64,000 nt of DNA from Saccharomyces uvarum. Its lineage: Eukaryota > Ascomycota > Saccharomycetes > Saccharomycetales > Saccharomycetaceae. Below the pieces are notes generated by a model. That model did not search any database. It saw nothing but the letters and a program-made list of their open reading frames with translations, and was not told the origin of the DNA. The DNA is taken from contig OX365931.1 of assembly GCA_947243795.1 (NCBI GenBank), forward strand, positions 496,001-560,000, given 5' to 3'. The translations under genes were made by a program, and so were the position numbers. Shown piece after piece: positions 30,239 through 39,476 of the stretch (within the stretch, counting starts at the first letter, position 1; every line of letters starts with the position of its first letter).

Positions 30239-32587
30239 TTAGCATCTTGTATAAAAATATATATAACCATTCTTCTTCATATCTTCGATGGTTTCAGCGA
30301 CAACCAATTTCTCATCGTTATAGAGGACCCATTTCCACTCGCCTTCTACCATTTTACGGATAAAGGCAACATAATGACCGGAGTGTACAGAATTCCCCTT
30401 GTGACAGATAACCGCAGTTAGAGCATATGGTCTAGTAGTCGAATATCCGAGATCCTTTTGTTGTTGTTGTTGTTGCTCAGACTGCCCTTGAGGATCAGGT
30501 AACTCTCCGTCATCATCCATATTATTAAAGACCCACTCTACACTACGGTTGACATCGCCATTATTGATTATCAAGGCTTTACGACATAGATTTGGACTTA
30601 GTCCCATAGAAAGCATTGAAGCTAACGAATCTTCATCAACATCTGTCTTATCTTTCTTTAAGTTTAGAGGAGGTGCGACGAATGGATCATTTAGGTCGGG
30701 ATCGTCCATATGTTGGAATAGCCAATTCATAGCCATCTCAGCATCCTGATTTCCTGTGTTGAATAGGGCACGCGCACTAGAATTTTCAGTAAACCCCATT
30801 TCAATTAATTGAGAGATACCACATTTATCTGGAGTAAATTTTGTATCGTTTTCGTCATCATCGGGCAATAAGGTTTCTGTTTGTGAGTTGAATCCTTGTG
30901 ATAAATACGACGAAACATCAAGCACATCTTCCTTGTCAGTTAAGCCCGGCAACGAAAGTTCATTACTCGTTTTGACAGGAATCCAATTTTGCAACTTAAT
31001 CCTTATCGGATTCAAAACAAGTGTACGTGGAAGAGATTTGAAACCAGGTCTTTTGTTTGCTGTGACTGGTTCCTTGCAATTGGCGCATTTAAACTCGATT
31101 GTTTGACCTTCAAAATATGCCTTTATTCTCTCCAGGAGATCTTGAGGTTCATCATTTTCTTTCAAGGGAAGTTGTATAGCCTCTGCTGGCTCATAAGAGT
31201 ATTTGACTTTGCCACACTTATTACATTGTAATCTATCCTCCATCATAAACCTCATCAAATCATTTGGATTTGAGGCTCCTACTGAATTGTCGGAAAAAAA
31301 GTTTCTGTCTAAGGAATCCAAAAGGAAAGTCAAAAACTCCATTGAATCCTGTTGTCTATTGGAGCTGAATTCTTCATGGTTTTGACCGATGCATTTTTTG
31401 AAAGTAGTAGGCTTAATGCCGTTTGCGTAAAGTTCTGGTTCATGTTTCATAGCATTCAGCAGTTTAATCCATTGGCACTTCAAATTATTCGCAGGATACA
31501 CAACATCCAATGGGAATTCGCTTCCTAGAAAATCTAAAGACCAACTTGGGACGCCACCATTCAGTAGACTTTGCATGACGGAATTTAAGTAACATGAATT
31601 GCCCAAATTGATCAGTCCGCAACCGTACTCATTACTTGCAGGAAGTTTTCTGAGTTCTTTACCACTGGAATCGACCATTTTAAATTGCCAATTTTCGTTC
31701 TGTTCTATTTGTAGTTGAACTAGGGTCTTCTCATCCGCTATCTTTTCTTGAATATTGATCCCGTATATTTTCAGTGTACTACCTAGGTTGACGTTATCTG
31801 GGAATCTAGTCTCATCATCACAGGCGTAGCAATACAAATCATAAGTTGAAGAGCTTAATGAGCCTAGCTTAATGGCTAAGGGGTGATTATTATTGTTACG
31901 GTAATGGTCCAAAGCATGCGAATGGCCTTCAATACCGATTTGTTCCCTACCACACCCAATGTTGCCACAGTGTAGACATAACCAAAGATTTTGGGTGAGA
32001 TCACATGAAGAGCATAGGTTCAAATTCACAGCGCCATCAGGCTTAGTAGGAACTTGAAAATTTTCTGTATGAGGGCATGTTCTGATTTCTAATTCCCAAG
32101 AATTTTTCTTATCTTCGAAGTCTTGTGACTTTGCTCTTAATATCTGGTCAATCTTTTCTAAGGCTGCAGAAGTTACATTTGTGTTTGTTGATTCTAAAAG
32201 TACAGTTGTAGCTGAATTTTCACTACAAAAATATTGCAAGCTCCAAAAAGTGTCATGAGTCTCATCTTCTGATTTCTCAATGACTTGTAGTTTTATTTTT
32301 TTATTAATATTGCCTTCTTCTACATTTTCCTGTTTGGGTTTTTCTACTTTAACAATGGTTAAATAGTTGGAATGGACGGAGTCGCAAGCATGCTTTGTGA
32401 CTTGGGCATGTAGCGGGAGGTGTCTACCGCAGGTAGCTTGGAAACAGCTCAAACATATATTCAGGGAATGTTTAGGCGATGCGTTAGGAGGCAATGGCTC
32501 ATTATAAGGGGATTCGAAGCAGTAAATGCATTCATCCTTTGAAACAACTGCAGGAACAGTAATGTTTTCTAGTAGTGCTTCTGCCAT
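30239..32587 (-). CDS. UBP14: Ubp14, ubiquitin-specific protease that disassembles free polyubiquitin
   Basis: A 782-residue enzyme of the USP5/isopeptidase T family. It cleaves unanchored ubiquitin chains so that they do not clog the proteasome. From the N-terminus: a Cys/His-rich zinc region (DECIYCFESPYNEPL), the UBP zinc finger (CSSCDLTQNLWLCLHCGNIG), then the catalytic Cys box GLINLGNSCYLNSVMQSL with the nucleophile near residue 332. Two UBA domains (SQLIEMGFTENSSARALFNT and LASMLSMGLSPNLCRKALII) come next, then the His box HSGHYVAFIRK with the catalytic His near 738. The start is the ATG at 32587 (MAEALLENITVP); the preceding in-frame codons have no ATG. Confidence 0.97.
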   Translation of the reverse strand: MAEALLENITVPAVVSKDECIYCFESPYNEPLPPNASPKHSLNICLSCFQATCGRHLPLHAQVTKHACDSVHSNYLTIVKVEKPKQENVEEGNINKKIKLQVIEKSEDETHDTFWSLQYFCSENSATTVLLESTNTNVTSAALEKIDQILRAKSQDFEDKKNSWELEIRTCPHTENFQVPTKPDGAVNLNLCSSCDLTQNLWLCLHCGNIGCGREQIGIEGHSHALDHYRNNNNHPLAIKLGSLSSSTYDLYCYACDDETRFPDNVNLGSTLKIYGINIQEKIADEKTLVQLQIEQNENWQFKMVDSSGKELRKLPASNEYGCGLINLGNSCYLNSVMQSLLNGGVPSWSLDFLGSEFPLDVVYPANNLKCQWIKLLNAMKHEPELYANGIKPTTFKKCIGQNHEEFSSNRQQDSMEFLTFLLDSLDRNFFSDNSVGASNPNDLMRFMMEDRLQCNKCGKVKYSYEPAEAIQLPLKENDEPQDLLERIKAYFEGQTIEFKCANCKEPVTANKRPGFKSLPRTLVLNPIRIKLQNWIPVKTSNELSLPGLTDKEDVLDVSSYLSQGFNSQTETLLPDDDENDTKFTPDKCGISQLIEMGFTENSSARALFNTGNQDAEMAMNWLFQHMDDPDLNDPFVAPPLNLKKDKTDVDEDSLASMLSMGLSPNLCRKALIINNGDVNRSVEWVFNNMDDDGELPDPQGQSEQQQQQQKDLGYSTTRPYALTAVICHKGNSVHSGHYVAFIRKMVEGEWKWVLYNDEKLVVAETIEDMKKNGYIYFYTRC

Positions 32588-32895
32588 ATTTGTTTGCACA
32601 ATACTTTGGGTTTCCTTTTAAGATGGTTTTAGCTATGTGTACGAGTGCTATTAAAGTAGTCTTTTTAAATTATATTACGATTTCATCAAGTGATAAATTA
32701 AATCTCATTCCAAACGATGCCATTTTTTTCAGAAGTACATTAGCTGTTATATAATATAGTATCCAATTGCCGCGGGCAATGGTTAGTCTATTTATTATGT
32801 GTATTTACTTTACTATTATTCTTCGTGGCATTCCATCACGCACTTTCCCGTCTTTCCCTTTTACTATCATTAACTATAAGAATACAACTACCCTT
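32588..32895. other. Intergenic: UBP14 promoter and TSC3 3' end
   Basis: About 310 bp, AT-rich. No motif is recognised with confidence. Rightward frames here run antisense into TSC3 and are not supported. Confidence 0.5.
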
Positions 32896-33138
32896 TCAAA
32901 GGAAGCAGTATTTGATTATACCGAAGAAACTCAGGCTGAAAATCGTGAGAAAAAAGACATGAAGAAAAAACGAGTCAAAGGATGCCATTAAATAAAAGGG
33001 TAAATGAATGTAGTAAGCCCAATAAAGCTTTTCGATGAACTCTTCGATGGCATTCAATATGCCATTTGATTTCCCACTACGTCTTTTAACTTCCTTTGTA
33101 GTGGGTATGTACACCATCGAGTTTTTGTGTTGTGTCAT
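32896..33138 (-). CDS. TSC3: Tsc3, small activating subunit of serine palmitoyltransferase
   Basis: An 80-residue ER protein that stimulates the Lcb1/Lcb2 enzyme at the first step of sphingolipid synthesis and influences amino-acid choice. The sequence MTQHKNSMVYIPTTKEVKRR is followed by the amphipathic IEEFIEKLYWAYYIHLPFYL and a C-terminal membrane segment (FFLHVFFLTIFSLSFFGI). It has the same length as the S. cerevisiae protein and differs at only about a dozen positions. It lies between UBP14 and AKL1 as YBR058C-A does. Confidence 0.96.
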   Translation of the reverse strand: MTQHKNSMVYIPTTKEVKRRSGKSNGILNAIEEFIEKLYWAYYIHLPFYLMASFDSFFLHVFFLTIFSLSFFGIIKYCFL

Positions 33139-33422
33139 GCTTACTTGTTATGATCACCTTGCCCCTATTCCTCGTAAGTTTCTAAGCAGTTCAATACTGT
33201 CAAATTGTTATTATCTACTTCTCTATTGTGAGCATTGTTACTTTTAAACGCTGAAGCGCTTTTTGTTAGGCGCTTCAGAAACAATCGTCGTCTACGACGG
33301 TACGACAAACGGTAAGAAATTATTGTTCTATCAATTGATTCTTGAGGAAGATATACAGGTAGTCTTCATCTCTATATGTAACGGTGTATGTATGTGTTTT
33401 TATATGTGCTCTATATATTCCA

Positions 33423-36400
33423 TCATTTCTCACTTCTAAATACTGAGAAAATAGACCGTCTTTTCCCACTACTGCCACCACTTCCAGATCCATTATTCGC
33501 TTCACGACGAATTCTCTCAAGATCCAGTGATTGGCGGGCCCTAGCAAAGGACTTTCTCATTTCTGATGGGGTAGATGTGCTGATCGTAATGCTGCTATTG
33601 CTGTCCCTATCCTTGGATTGCCTGTATCTTTCCAAGTCGTGTCTTGGCTTGGAATTGGTCCTATGCATCTCATGCTTACCGCTTGATCGAGTTGATTCAT
33701 GACCTGTGCTGTGGTGCTTATTTTCACTTATTGCGGCGGAAGAATGAGGTGGAGCTCTGTGCGAGTGATGTGATTGCGGGGCTGGTGAGCCAGTTTTATT
33801 TCTGTGCTCTTGAGTTAATGTTGGAGAAGAGAGGTTTACTTCCTGGAAGTTCAAATCCAACGGTTGACGAGGCTGCCTCGTAGATGCACTGCTGTGATCC
33901 TTGTCCTCAAATTGATTGGGCTTTTTAACATCCTTTGCTCTTGGTACTTCTTTACGTCCTCTTTCATTATGCAGCGGCCTTCTTTCAGACGCTTTGCCTC
34001 TTCTTGCATCGTCCAGATCAATATCAATACTTTCACTAGAGACCATACTGTCATCCAATTCGTCTGTGGAATAGTTGTTCTTCTTGCTCGTTCCTTTACG
34101 TCCAGGATAGTTAGCCGGTTGAATTGATAATGATGATGACGAAGACGAAGAAAATGAAGAAGAAACTGCGGCACCAGTATCATCTCTTGACAAGTCCATT
34201 TCATTCAAACTTAGATTAAGAACACCATTTCGATAATTGTTCAGACCATTACTTCCTTTGATCCCTGCGTCTTCCGGAACCCCGGGTTGAGGTGTTTTTT
34301 TATCTTCAAAAGGTTGCTTTCTTGCATCTTCTTTCAGAGGTGATAATTCAATCAGAAGACCTTCATTATTGGTCGAAGAATGCATTGGTTCATTGAGAGA
34401 ATTGCCCATTGTAACTGTAGCCTCACCTACCTGTGAGCTTCTGGTATCATCCGCGGGTTGGTTCGCTCTGCCCGAAACGTAATTGGCGTTTTTAGCAGCA
34501 CTTGGAATTTGCATTTGCTGTTGCGCTTGAATTTGCTGCTTGGCTTGAATTTGCTGCTTAGCTTGAATTTGCTGAGTAGCTTGAATTTGCTGAGCTTGTA
34601 ATTGCTGCGCTTGAATCTGCTGCGCTTGCTGCTGGTTCATGGAAATAATAGGTCTTACGATCGGGTTTACTGAGGCATTCTGACTTGGAAGATATCCTGA
34701 TTGAGAGTTAGCAACGTAATTTTGGGGCATATTCTGGAAGTTGACCCTTCTATTGCTGCTATCACCTGCAGCAGTTGCACTCAACTGCATGGATTGGCCT
34801 GCTCGATCTCTTCCCGTATAAAACGCTCTTTGGTTAAAATTAGCGGGCGCTTGAGATTGGTCTTGCTGCTGCTGTTGTTCCATCCTAGATTGATATTGAG
34901 CTTCTTCTGGATGGGTTTGCCCTTGTGTGCCAGGCTGATTTTGTGCTTGTTGATATATTTGGTTTTGCTGTTGTTCTTCCAAGAAGTAATTACTGGCATC
35001 ATTGCTCAATTCATTTGTAGAATGATAGGCAACATTCATTTTTGGAAAAGGATTGTTTGATTTATGCTGTTTCATTTTGTTGATACCAACATTTTTTTCG
35101 TTTGTCAATGCCTCTTCTGACCCAATAGTTGCTGCCCCGTAAGATGTACTCTTCATCGATCTCCCACCAGAAGAGTATGAGCTTGTACTCTTCTGCCTTT
35201 GTGGGACTGACTGAGTATTCAAATGAGGATTTTGGTCGGATACACTCGGGTCACTTGGCTGTTTCACAACTTCTTTGTCTAGATAAGTGTCTAGTTCGCT
35301 TACACTTGGATAATATAACTCTCCAGGAGTTTTATTTTCAAAAATCGACTTGTCTGCTATTCCTGGAGACTTAATTGTATTGATTTCCTGAGGAATATTA
35401 AGTGTACTTGAATCGGTGATATTAGAAGAATTTCTTGATGCCTTGTCTTCAGACACAGTGGATTTTCTCTTTTCGGAAGGGCCTTCTTCCTTTTCTTCAG
35501 TTTTTTTACCGATGGGTTGGGATGTTGTTCTTTCGGATATCGCAGTACCATCGCTTGCGTTCATGGGAAGTTTAGAAGAAACTTCAAAAGAGGAAAGAAA
35601 CATATCGTTCAACAAGTTTTCTTCTGATTCACTCAATTTATTGTTCTGCATGATTTTTTTTTGTTGTAATTGGTACATTTGTATTTGAACATTTTGTAGC
35701 TTATTCTGAAACTTTGTATACTTAGCAAAATCATACGCACCTTCCGAATATTTATCCTCGATTGGCACTTCGGCATTCAAGATATCACATATATGGTACA
35801 ACACTTGATAAATATTGGGTCTCAAATTTGGGTTTTCTGCCAACATTATGATAATTAAGTTAATTAGTTTTGATGAATATTTATTCACGGGGAATTCGTA
35901 TTTGGAATGCAGAATGGCAAATTGACCCGTCATCTCAAAAGGCGTAGTGAAAAACAATAGTTTATAAAGGAAGATACCCAAAGCCCATATATCAGACTTC
36001 TCGTTTATGGGCAAGCATCTGTAAAGATCAATCATCTCCGGAGATCTATATTGAGGGGTGGTATGGACGTAAATATTTTGAGTCAAAAGAGCAATGTCTT
36101 GGTGGGTCGTCACAATGGGGAAACTTGTTGAAGTGGACCCGAAATCAGCTAGTTTAAAACTGTTCTCGGCATCAACTAAGACATTTTCAATCTTGATATC
36201 ACGATGAATCAAGGGTACCGGAAGATAATGCATTTCTGAGATTGAAAGAGCAACGTCGTACATGATTTTGACAATTTCTGACTCCGACAACTTGGTTGAC
36301 AATCGTTGGTTCATGTAGTCTAGTAGTGATTTATTAGGACACAATTCCATGAGCAAAAGAACCTCGAACCCTTGAACACCATCCCGACGACGAGAGGCAT

Positions 36401-36740
36401 TAGAATCGTAATACTGTACCACATTAGCAGCGCCCTTCAGTTTCTTCATTACCTCCACTTCATTTCTCATCTCGTTCAATCCATTCTCATCGTGAACCAA
36501 CACTCTTTTTAGGCATGCGACATCTCCAATCTTTAAGGGAAGACTCGCTGTGTTATCGAATTCATTCAAATACTCCAGAAACTTCACCACGTAAATTTGA
36601 GCAAAGCCACCTTCTGCCAAATAATTTACAATCTCGACTTTATGCGTCCCCACGCAGACAATTTTTCCTGGCGTATACCTCTCTACTGCCGGATGTCCCA
36701 TTGCTGAAACGCTCCTTGAAGTGCCATTCGTGGTCGACAT
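33423..36740 (-). CDS. AKL1: Akl1, Ark/Prk-family Ser/Thr kinase of actin patches and endocytosis
   Basis: The 1105-residue protein has an N-terminal kinase domain at about residues 35-320. The Gly-rich loop is LAEGGFAQIYVV (41-52), the ATP-binding Lys is in CLKRV (about 78), the catalytic loop is HRDIKIEN (179-186) and DFG is at 199-201. The long tail is disordered and Gln/Ser/Asn-rich. It includes an imperfect Gln-Ala-Gln-Gln-Ile repeat (about 704-745) and a basic C-terminus ending KRRSIFSVFRSEK. Akl1 phosphorylates endocytic adaptors such as Pan1 and epsins and is controlled by Fpk1/Ypk1 signalling. Place and length match YBR059C. Confidence 0.96.
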   Translation of the reverse strand: MSTTNGTSRSVSAMGHPAVERYTPGKIVCVGTHKVEIVNYLAEGGFAQIYVVKFLEYLNEFDNTASLPLKIGDVACLKRVLVHDENGLNEMRNEVEVMKKLKGAANVVQYYDSNASRRRDGVQGFEVLLLMELCPNKSLLDYMNQRLSTKLSESEIVKIMYDVALSISEMHYLPVPLIHRDIKIENVLVDAENSFKLADFGSTSTSFPIVTTHQDIALLTQNIYVHTTPQYRSPEMIDLYRCLPINEKSDIWALGIFLYKLLFFTTPFEMTGQFAILHSKYEFPVNKYSSKLINLIIIMLAENPNLRPNIYQVLYHICDILNAEVPIEDKYSEGAYDFAKYTKFQNKLQNVQIQMYQLQQKKIMQNNKLSESEENLLNDMFLSSFEVSSKLPMNASDGTAISERTTSQPIGKKTEEKEEGPSEKRKSTVSEDKASRNSSNITDSSTLNIPQEINTIKSPGIADKSIFENKTPGELYYPSVSELDTYLDKEVVKQPSDPSVSDQNPHLNTQSVPQRQKSTSSYSSGGRSMKSTSYGAATIGSEEALTNEKNVGINKMKQHKSNNPFPKMNVAYHSTNELSNDASNYFLEEQQQNQIYQQAQNQPGTQGQTHPEEAQYQSRMEQQQQQDQSQAPANFNQRAFYTGRDRAGQSMQLSATAAGDSSNRRVNFQNMPQNYVANSQSGYLPSQNASVNPIVRPIISMNQQQAQQIQAQQLQAQQIQATQQIQAKQQIQAKQQIQAQQQMQIPSAAKNANYVSGRANQPADDTRSSQVGEATVTMGNSLNEPMHSSTNNEGLLIELSPLKEDARKQPFEDKKTPQPGVPEDAGIKGSNGLNNYRNGVLNLSLNEMDLSRDDTGAAVSSSFSSSSSSSLSIQPANYPGRKGTSKKNNYSTDELDDSMVSSESIDIDLDDARRGKASERRPLHNERGRKEVPRAKDVKKPNQFEDKDHSSASTRQPRQPLDLNFQEVNLSSPTLTQEHRNKTGSPAPQSHHSHRAPPHSSAAISENKHHSTGHESTRSSGKHEMHRTNSKPRHDLERYRQSKDRDSNSSITISTSTPSEMRKSFARARQSLDLERIRREANNGSGSGGSSGKRRSIFSVFRSEK
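34505..34635. repeat. Imperfect 15-24 bp repeat coding Gln-rich tract of AKL1
   Basis: Repeated units of the type TTGCTGCTTGGCTTGAATT encode the QAQQIQ/QAKQQIQ series in the Akl1 tail. Unit boundaries are irregular. Confidence 0.8.
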
Positions 36741-37212
36741 AATCAGTGCTCGTTAGAAAGAAGATAAACAGGCGACAGAAATGTAAGCAAGAGCTTGGGA
36801 ATAGGTGATAGCAAAAATGAACGACAGACGGTAAAAATTATTACAGTATCCTGTTTTTATTATTACTCTGGAAGCACCAATATGATATAATAGTGATCTC
36901 GATTTCACTCATCAAAGAAAGGGGGTCCGGTCCATAGGATTATGGCTTTGATTTAGTATTTTCCAAGTTTTTTCGGTTTTTGAGCTCTAAATTAGGGTAC
37001 TGAAAAACCAGCAGGGTTTTACTTATGATATTTGAGAGTAAAACATAGGTTAACGTTGTTTTCTGGAATATGTTTTTATTACCCGCTCTGTTAATAGGGC
37101 TTATGAGTGCTTCTGCTAGGTCTTGTAAATCGGACTTGCCAGTTTGTAAGGGCTTTTTTTCCGGAAGTAATAAGCTCAATATTATTACAATGATTCGTGA
37201 CATTTATACTAT
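36741..37212. other. Intergenic: AKL1 promoter and ORC2 3' end
   Basis: About 470 bp. An ATG-initiated minus-strand ORF of 87 codons (36940-37203) begins 9 bp after the ORC2 stop but is not recognised. An opposing plus-strand frame (37070-37267) overlaps the ORC2 end. Both are treated as unproven. Confidence 0.4.
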
Positions 37213-39069
37213 CTATAAAGTATTTAGGACGGTTTTAAGCAGTTTTTCCAGTTCTGCATATGTGTAGGGCACCCAAATTATTTCCATCCCCGAATTGTTC
37301 TTGGTGATGTTGGCCATTTTATGCTCAATAAATTCCCTAAGCATCGATCTTAGGGCTATTTCATTGGAAGCGATGAAATCGGCGGCACATAGATGGTTGA
37401 AAACCTTGAGTTCCACCCCAGTCCTTTGAGTACCACGTTTTGGGCCCGTCGTAGCGGAAAGGTTGCCCATGTTTTGCATTTGCGTTTCAATGAGCAGCCG
37501 GTACATTTTCTTGGAGTTGACGGTAAGTGATTGAAGAACATACTTGGCACCTTCCGCGCCACTGCTGGTATCACTCTTGCCCATCTTCATTACGTCTTGG
37601 AATGTGGACTCGATCGTAGCCGGCTCGTAATTCGAGATGTCGTGGAAGACAAAGTTATAGTTCTGGGCTTTCATGTTGTCCCAGAGTAACGGGGCATATA
37701 TATGGTCTGAAGACGCCACTATGGCAATCTGCCTAATGACGGAGAGATAACTCAGCATCGTTTGAAATGTGTTTTTTCTTATACTAGGGCCATCCAGGTT
37801 GTGCACCACAAGGATCAATTTGATATCTAGAGGTTGGGTTTTGTAAAAGTCAATCATTTTTTGAATCTGCAGAATCACATGGTTGCCCCAGTATTTGGTT
37901 TCGCTTCTTGTCAATTCAGCAGGCACCAGAAGATCGGTGATCTCTTTAAAGACGTCACGATAATTACAGCTAGGGTTATAACCATTTAGTATAAGGCATG
38001 GGATCGCGTTTGAAAGCTCGTTCTGCTGCAATTCAGCGTCATATGCTAGTTGTGAGTATGCAACTTTTGGAGACAAGTAGTCAATGGCGAACTCTTCTAA
38101 GAAATTACGCTTAGAGCCTACACCATAAAACAGTAGTGAGAACCCCTGAGTTAATTCGAACCAATATTGAGGAAACATTTTTTTTTGAATTTGGAATAAT
38201 TTTAATCTTGAATGCTTTTGAAAGTTGTCATTAAAAAAGTTTGACACCAAAGAAAACTCTTCTCTAGTGACATCGGGTGCCATTGACATTGTATGCCTTG
38301 ACTTTGCACCAGTTCTAACAATTTTTCTTTGGTCAAAGTACCCTTCAAAGGTGTCTAAAAATGAGCTTGCCGATTTAGTTTCCGAAGTCTGGTAAACCTT
38401 TTTGTTTCTCGGTACAGGAGTCGGAGTGAAATTTCTGCTCAAAGTCAATTTACCTGGGGAAGTCGTGTCTTTATACTCCTTTAAATTGTTCATTATAATT
38501 TGCTTTAGAGGTGAGGTAAAATCATGATTAGTAGTGAAAGATTTCTTCGATGGTGTTGCAGGTTCTAGAGAGTTTAATGCAGAATCATTATAGTTGGGTG
38601 AAACCGAGCTCTCCTCATGCGTTGGTTGGACGGCCATGGATATTTTTTCAGCTTTCTCTGCCTCTTCGCTCTCCTCTTCTTCCATCACTTCTTTAATGCC
38701 AGGACTTTCGCTCTCCTCATTGACATGGCCCGATCTATTTTCGTGTGGTTTCCTCCTTTTTCTAGAGACACTAGTACCTTCTTCGTCTTTCACAACTCCA
38801 AGGTCTAACTTCTCCTGTATTTTCTTTGGTCTTCCACGTTTACGAGGAGTTTTATTTGGCGTACTAGGTTCACGGGTCTGATCCGGCGATGCACTACTAG
38901 TTTTACTGTCCGCAAGCGAGATTCTTTCCAACAAATTCTTCTTTGATGCTTGTATCCTTCTTAATGACCTTTCCCCATGTAAATCTGGCTGTTTCGGGGT
39001 CGCATTCCTGCTTTTTGTTGGTGATGATAGAATATCATTATGTTCTACAAAGTCTTCTCCATCCAGCAT
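37213..39069 (-). CDS. ORC2: Orc2, origin recognition complex subunit 2
   Basis: The 618-residue protein has a disordered, charged N-terminal third with an AT-hook-like motif RKRGRPKK (about residue 76) and SP/TP sites (SPTKS, TPVP) likely to be CDK targets. The C-terminal two thirds is the AAA+-like ORC2 domain followed by a winged helix; recognisable sequences are GFSLLFYGVGSKRNFLEEFA, LILNGYNPSCNYRDVF and LILVVHNLDGPSIR. Orc2 binds replication origins as part of ORC. The N-terminus differs markedly from S. cerevisiae while the C-terminus is nearly identical, which shows this is another species. Confidence 0.97.
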   Translation of the reverse strand: MLDGEDFVEHNDILSSPTKSRNATPKQPDLHGERSLRRIQASKKNLLERISLADSKTSSASPDQTREPSTPNKTPRKRGRPKKIQEKLDLGVVKDEEGTSVSRKRRKPHENRSGHVNEESESPGIKEVMEEEESEEAEKAEKISMAVQPTHEESSVSPNYNDSALNSLEPATPSKKSFTTNHDFTSPLKQIIMNNLKEYKDTTSPGKLTLSRNFTPTPVPRNKKVYQTSETKSASSFLDTFEGYFDQRKIVRTGAKSRHTMSMAPDVTREEFSLVSNFFNDNFQKHSRLKLFQIQKKMFPQYWFELTQGFSLLFYGVGSKRNFLEEFAIDYLSPKVAYSQLAYDAELQQNELSNAIPCLILNGYNPSCNYRDVFKEITDLLVPAELTRSETKYWGNHVILQIQKMIDFYKTQPLDIKLILVVHNLDGPSIRKNTFQTMLSYLSVIRQIAIVASSDHIYAPLLWDNMKAQNYNFVFHDISNYEPATIESTFQDVMKMGKSDTSSGAEGAKYVLQSLTVNSKKMYRLLIETQMQNMGNLSATTGPKRGTQRTGVELKVFNHLCAADFIASNEIALRSMLREFIEHKMANITKNNSGMEIIWVPYTYAELEKLLKTVLNTL

Positions 39070-39476
39070 GTTGTCGCAATTACCTGGGCAACTATGACCT
39101 GTTTAAAAACCAAATAGAAACAGGAACAGTAAGCAAACACCGAACACCTTCTGATTTAACACTAGTTGCCTTCCAACAGCCAGTCCAAAGCAAATTCATA
39201 TTTCCTTATAGTTTACGTCTGTGTAGTTAATAAGTTTTTGTTTATTATTGTTAGATTGGCACAATAGTGTGAGGTGGGTGGGTGTTTTGAAAAAATTTTC
39301 TTTTTCACACTCGATAATAATGCTTCTCGACCTGATTCGAAATCGATCGTAGTCGACGTTGTTTAAGAATTATTGTTGATGTGTAAATCTTCTTGTTTGT
39401 TTGCTCAGCGTTAAGCTTAAAACTATTTTATTTGATTTAAACTGGAAAAAGGAGAATTCGTGTTACTTTTCCTAAG
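39070..39476. promoter_or_regulatory. Divergent ORC2/KRS1 promoter
   Basis: This 407 bp separates ORC2 (leftward) and KRS1 (rightward). It contains one candidate Abf1 site, ATCGTAGTCGACG at 39346-39358, matching RTCRYnnnnnACG. The 5' leader of KRS1 is short of ATGs and ends CCTAAG before the start codon. Confidence 0.5.
39346..39358 (+). promoter_or_regulatory. Candidate Abf1 site between ORC2 and KRS1
   Basis: ATCGTAGTCGACG fits the Abf1 pattern RTCRYnnnnnACG. Abf1 is a general regulatory factor that often serves divergent promoters. It lies about 120 bp before KRS1 and 280 bp before ORC2. Binding is inferred. Confidence 0.4.
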
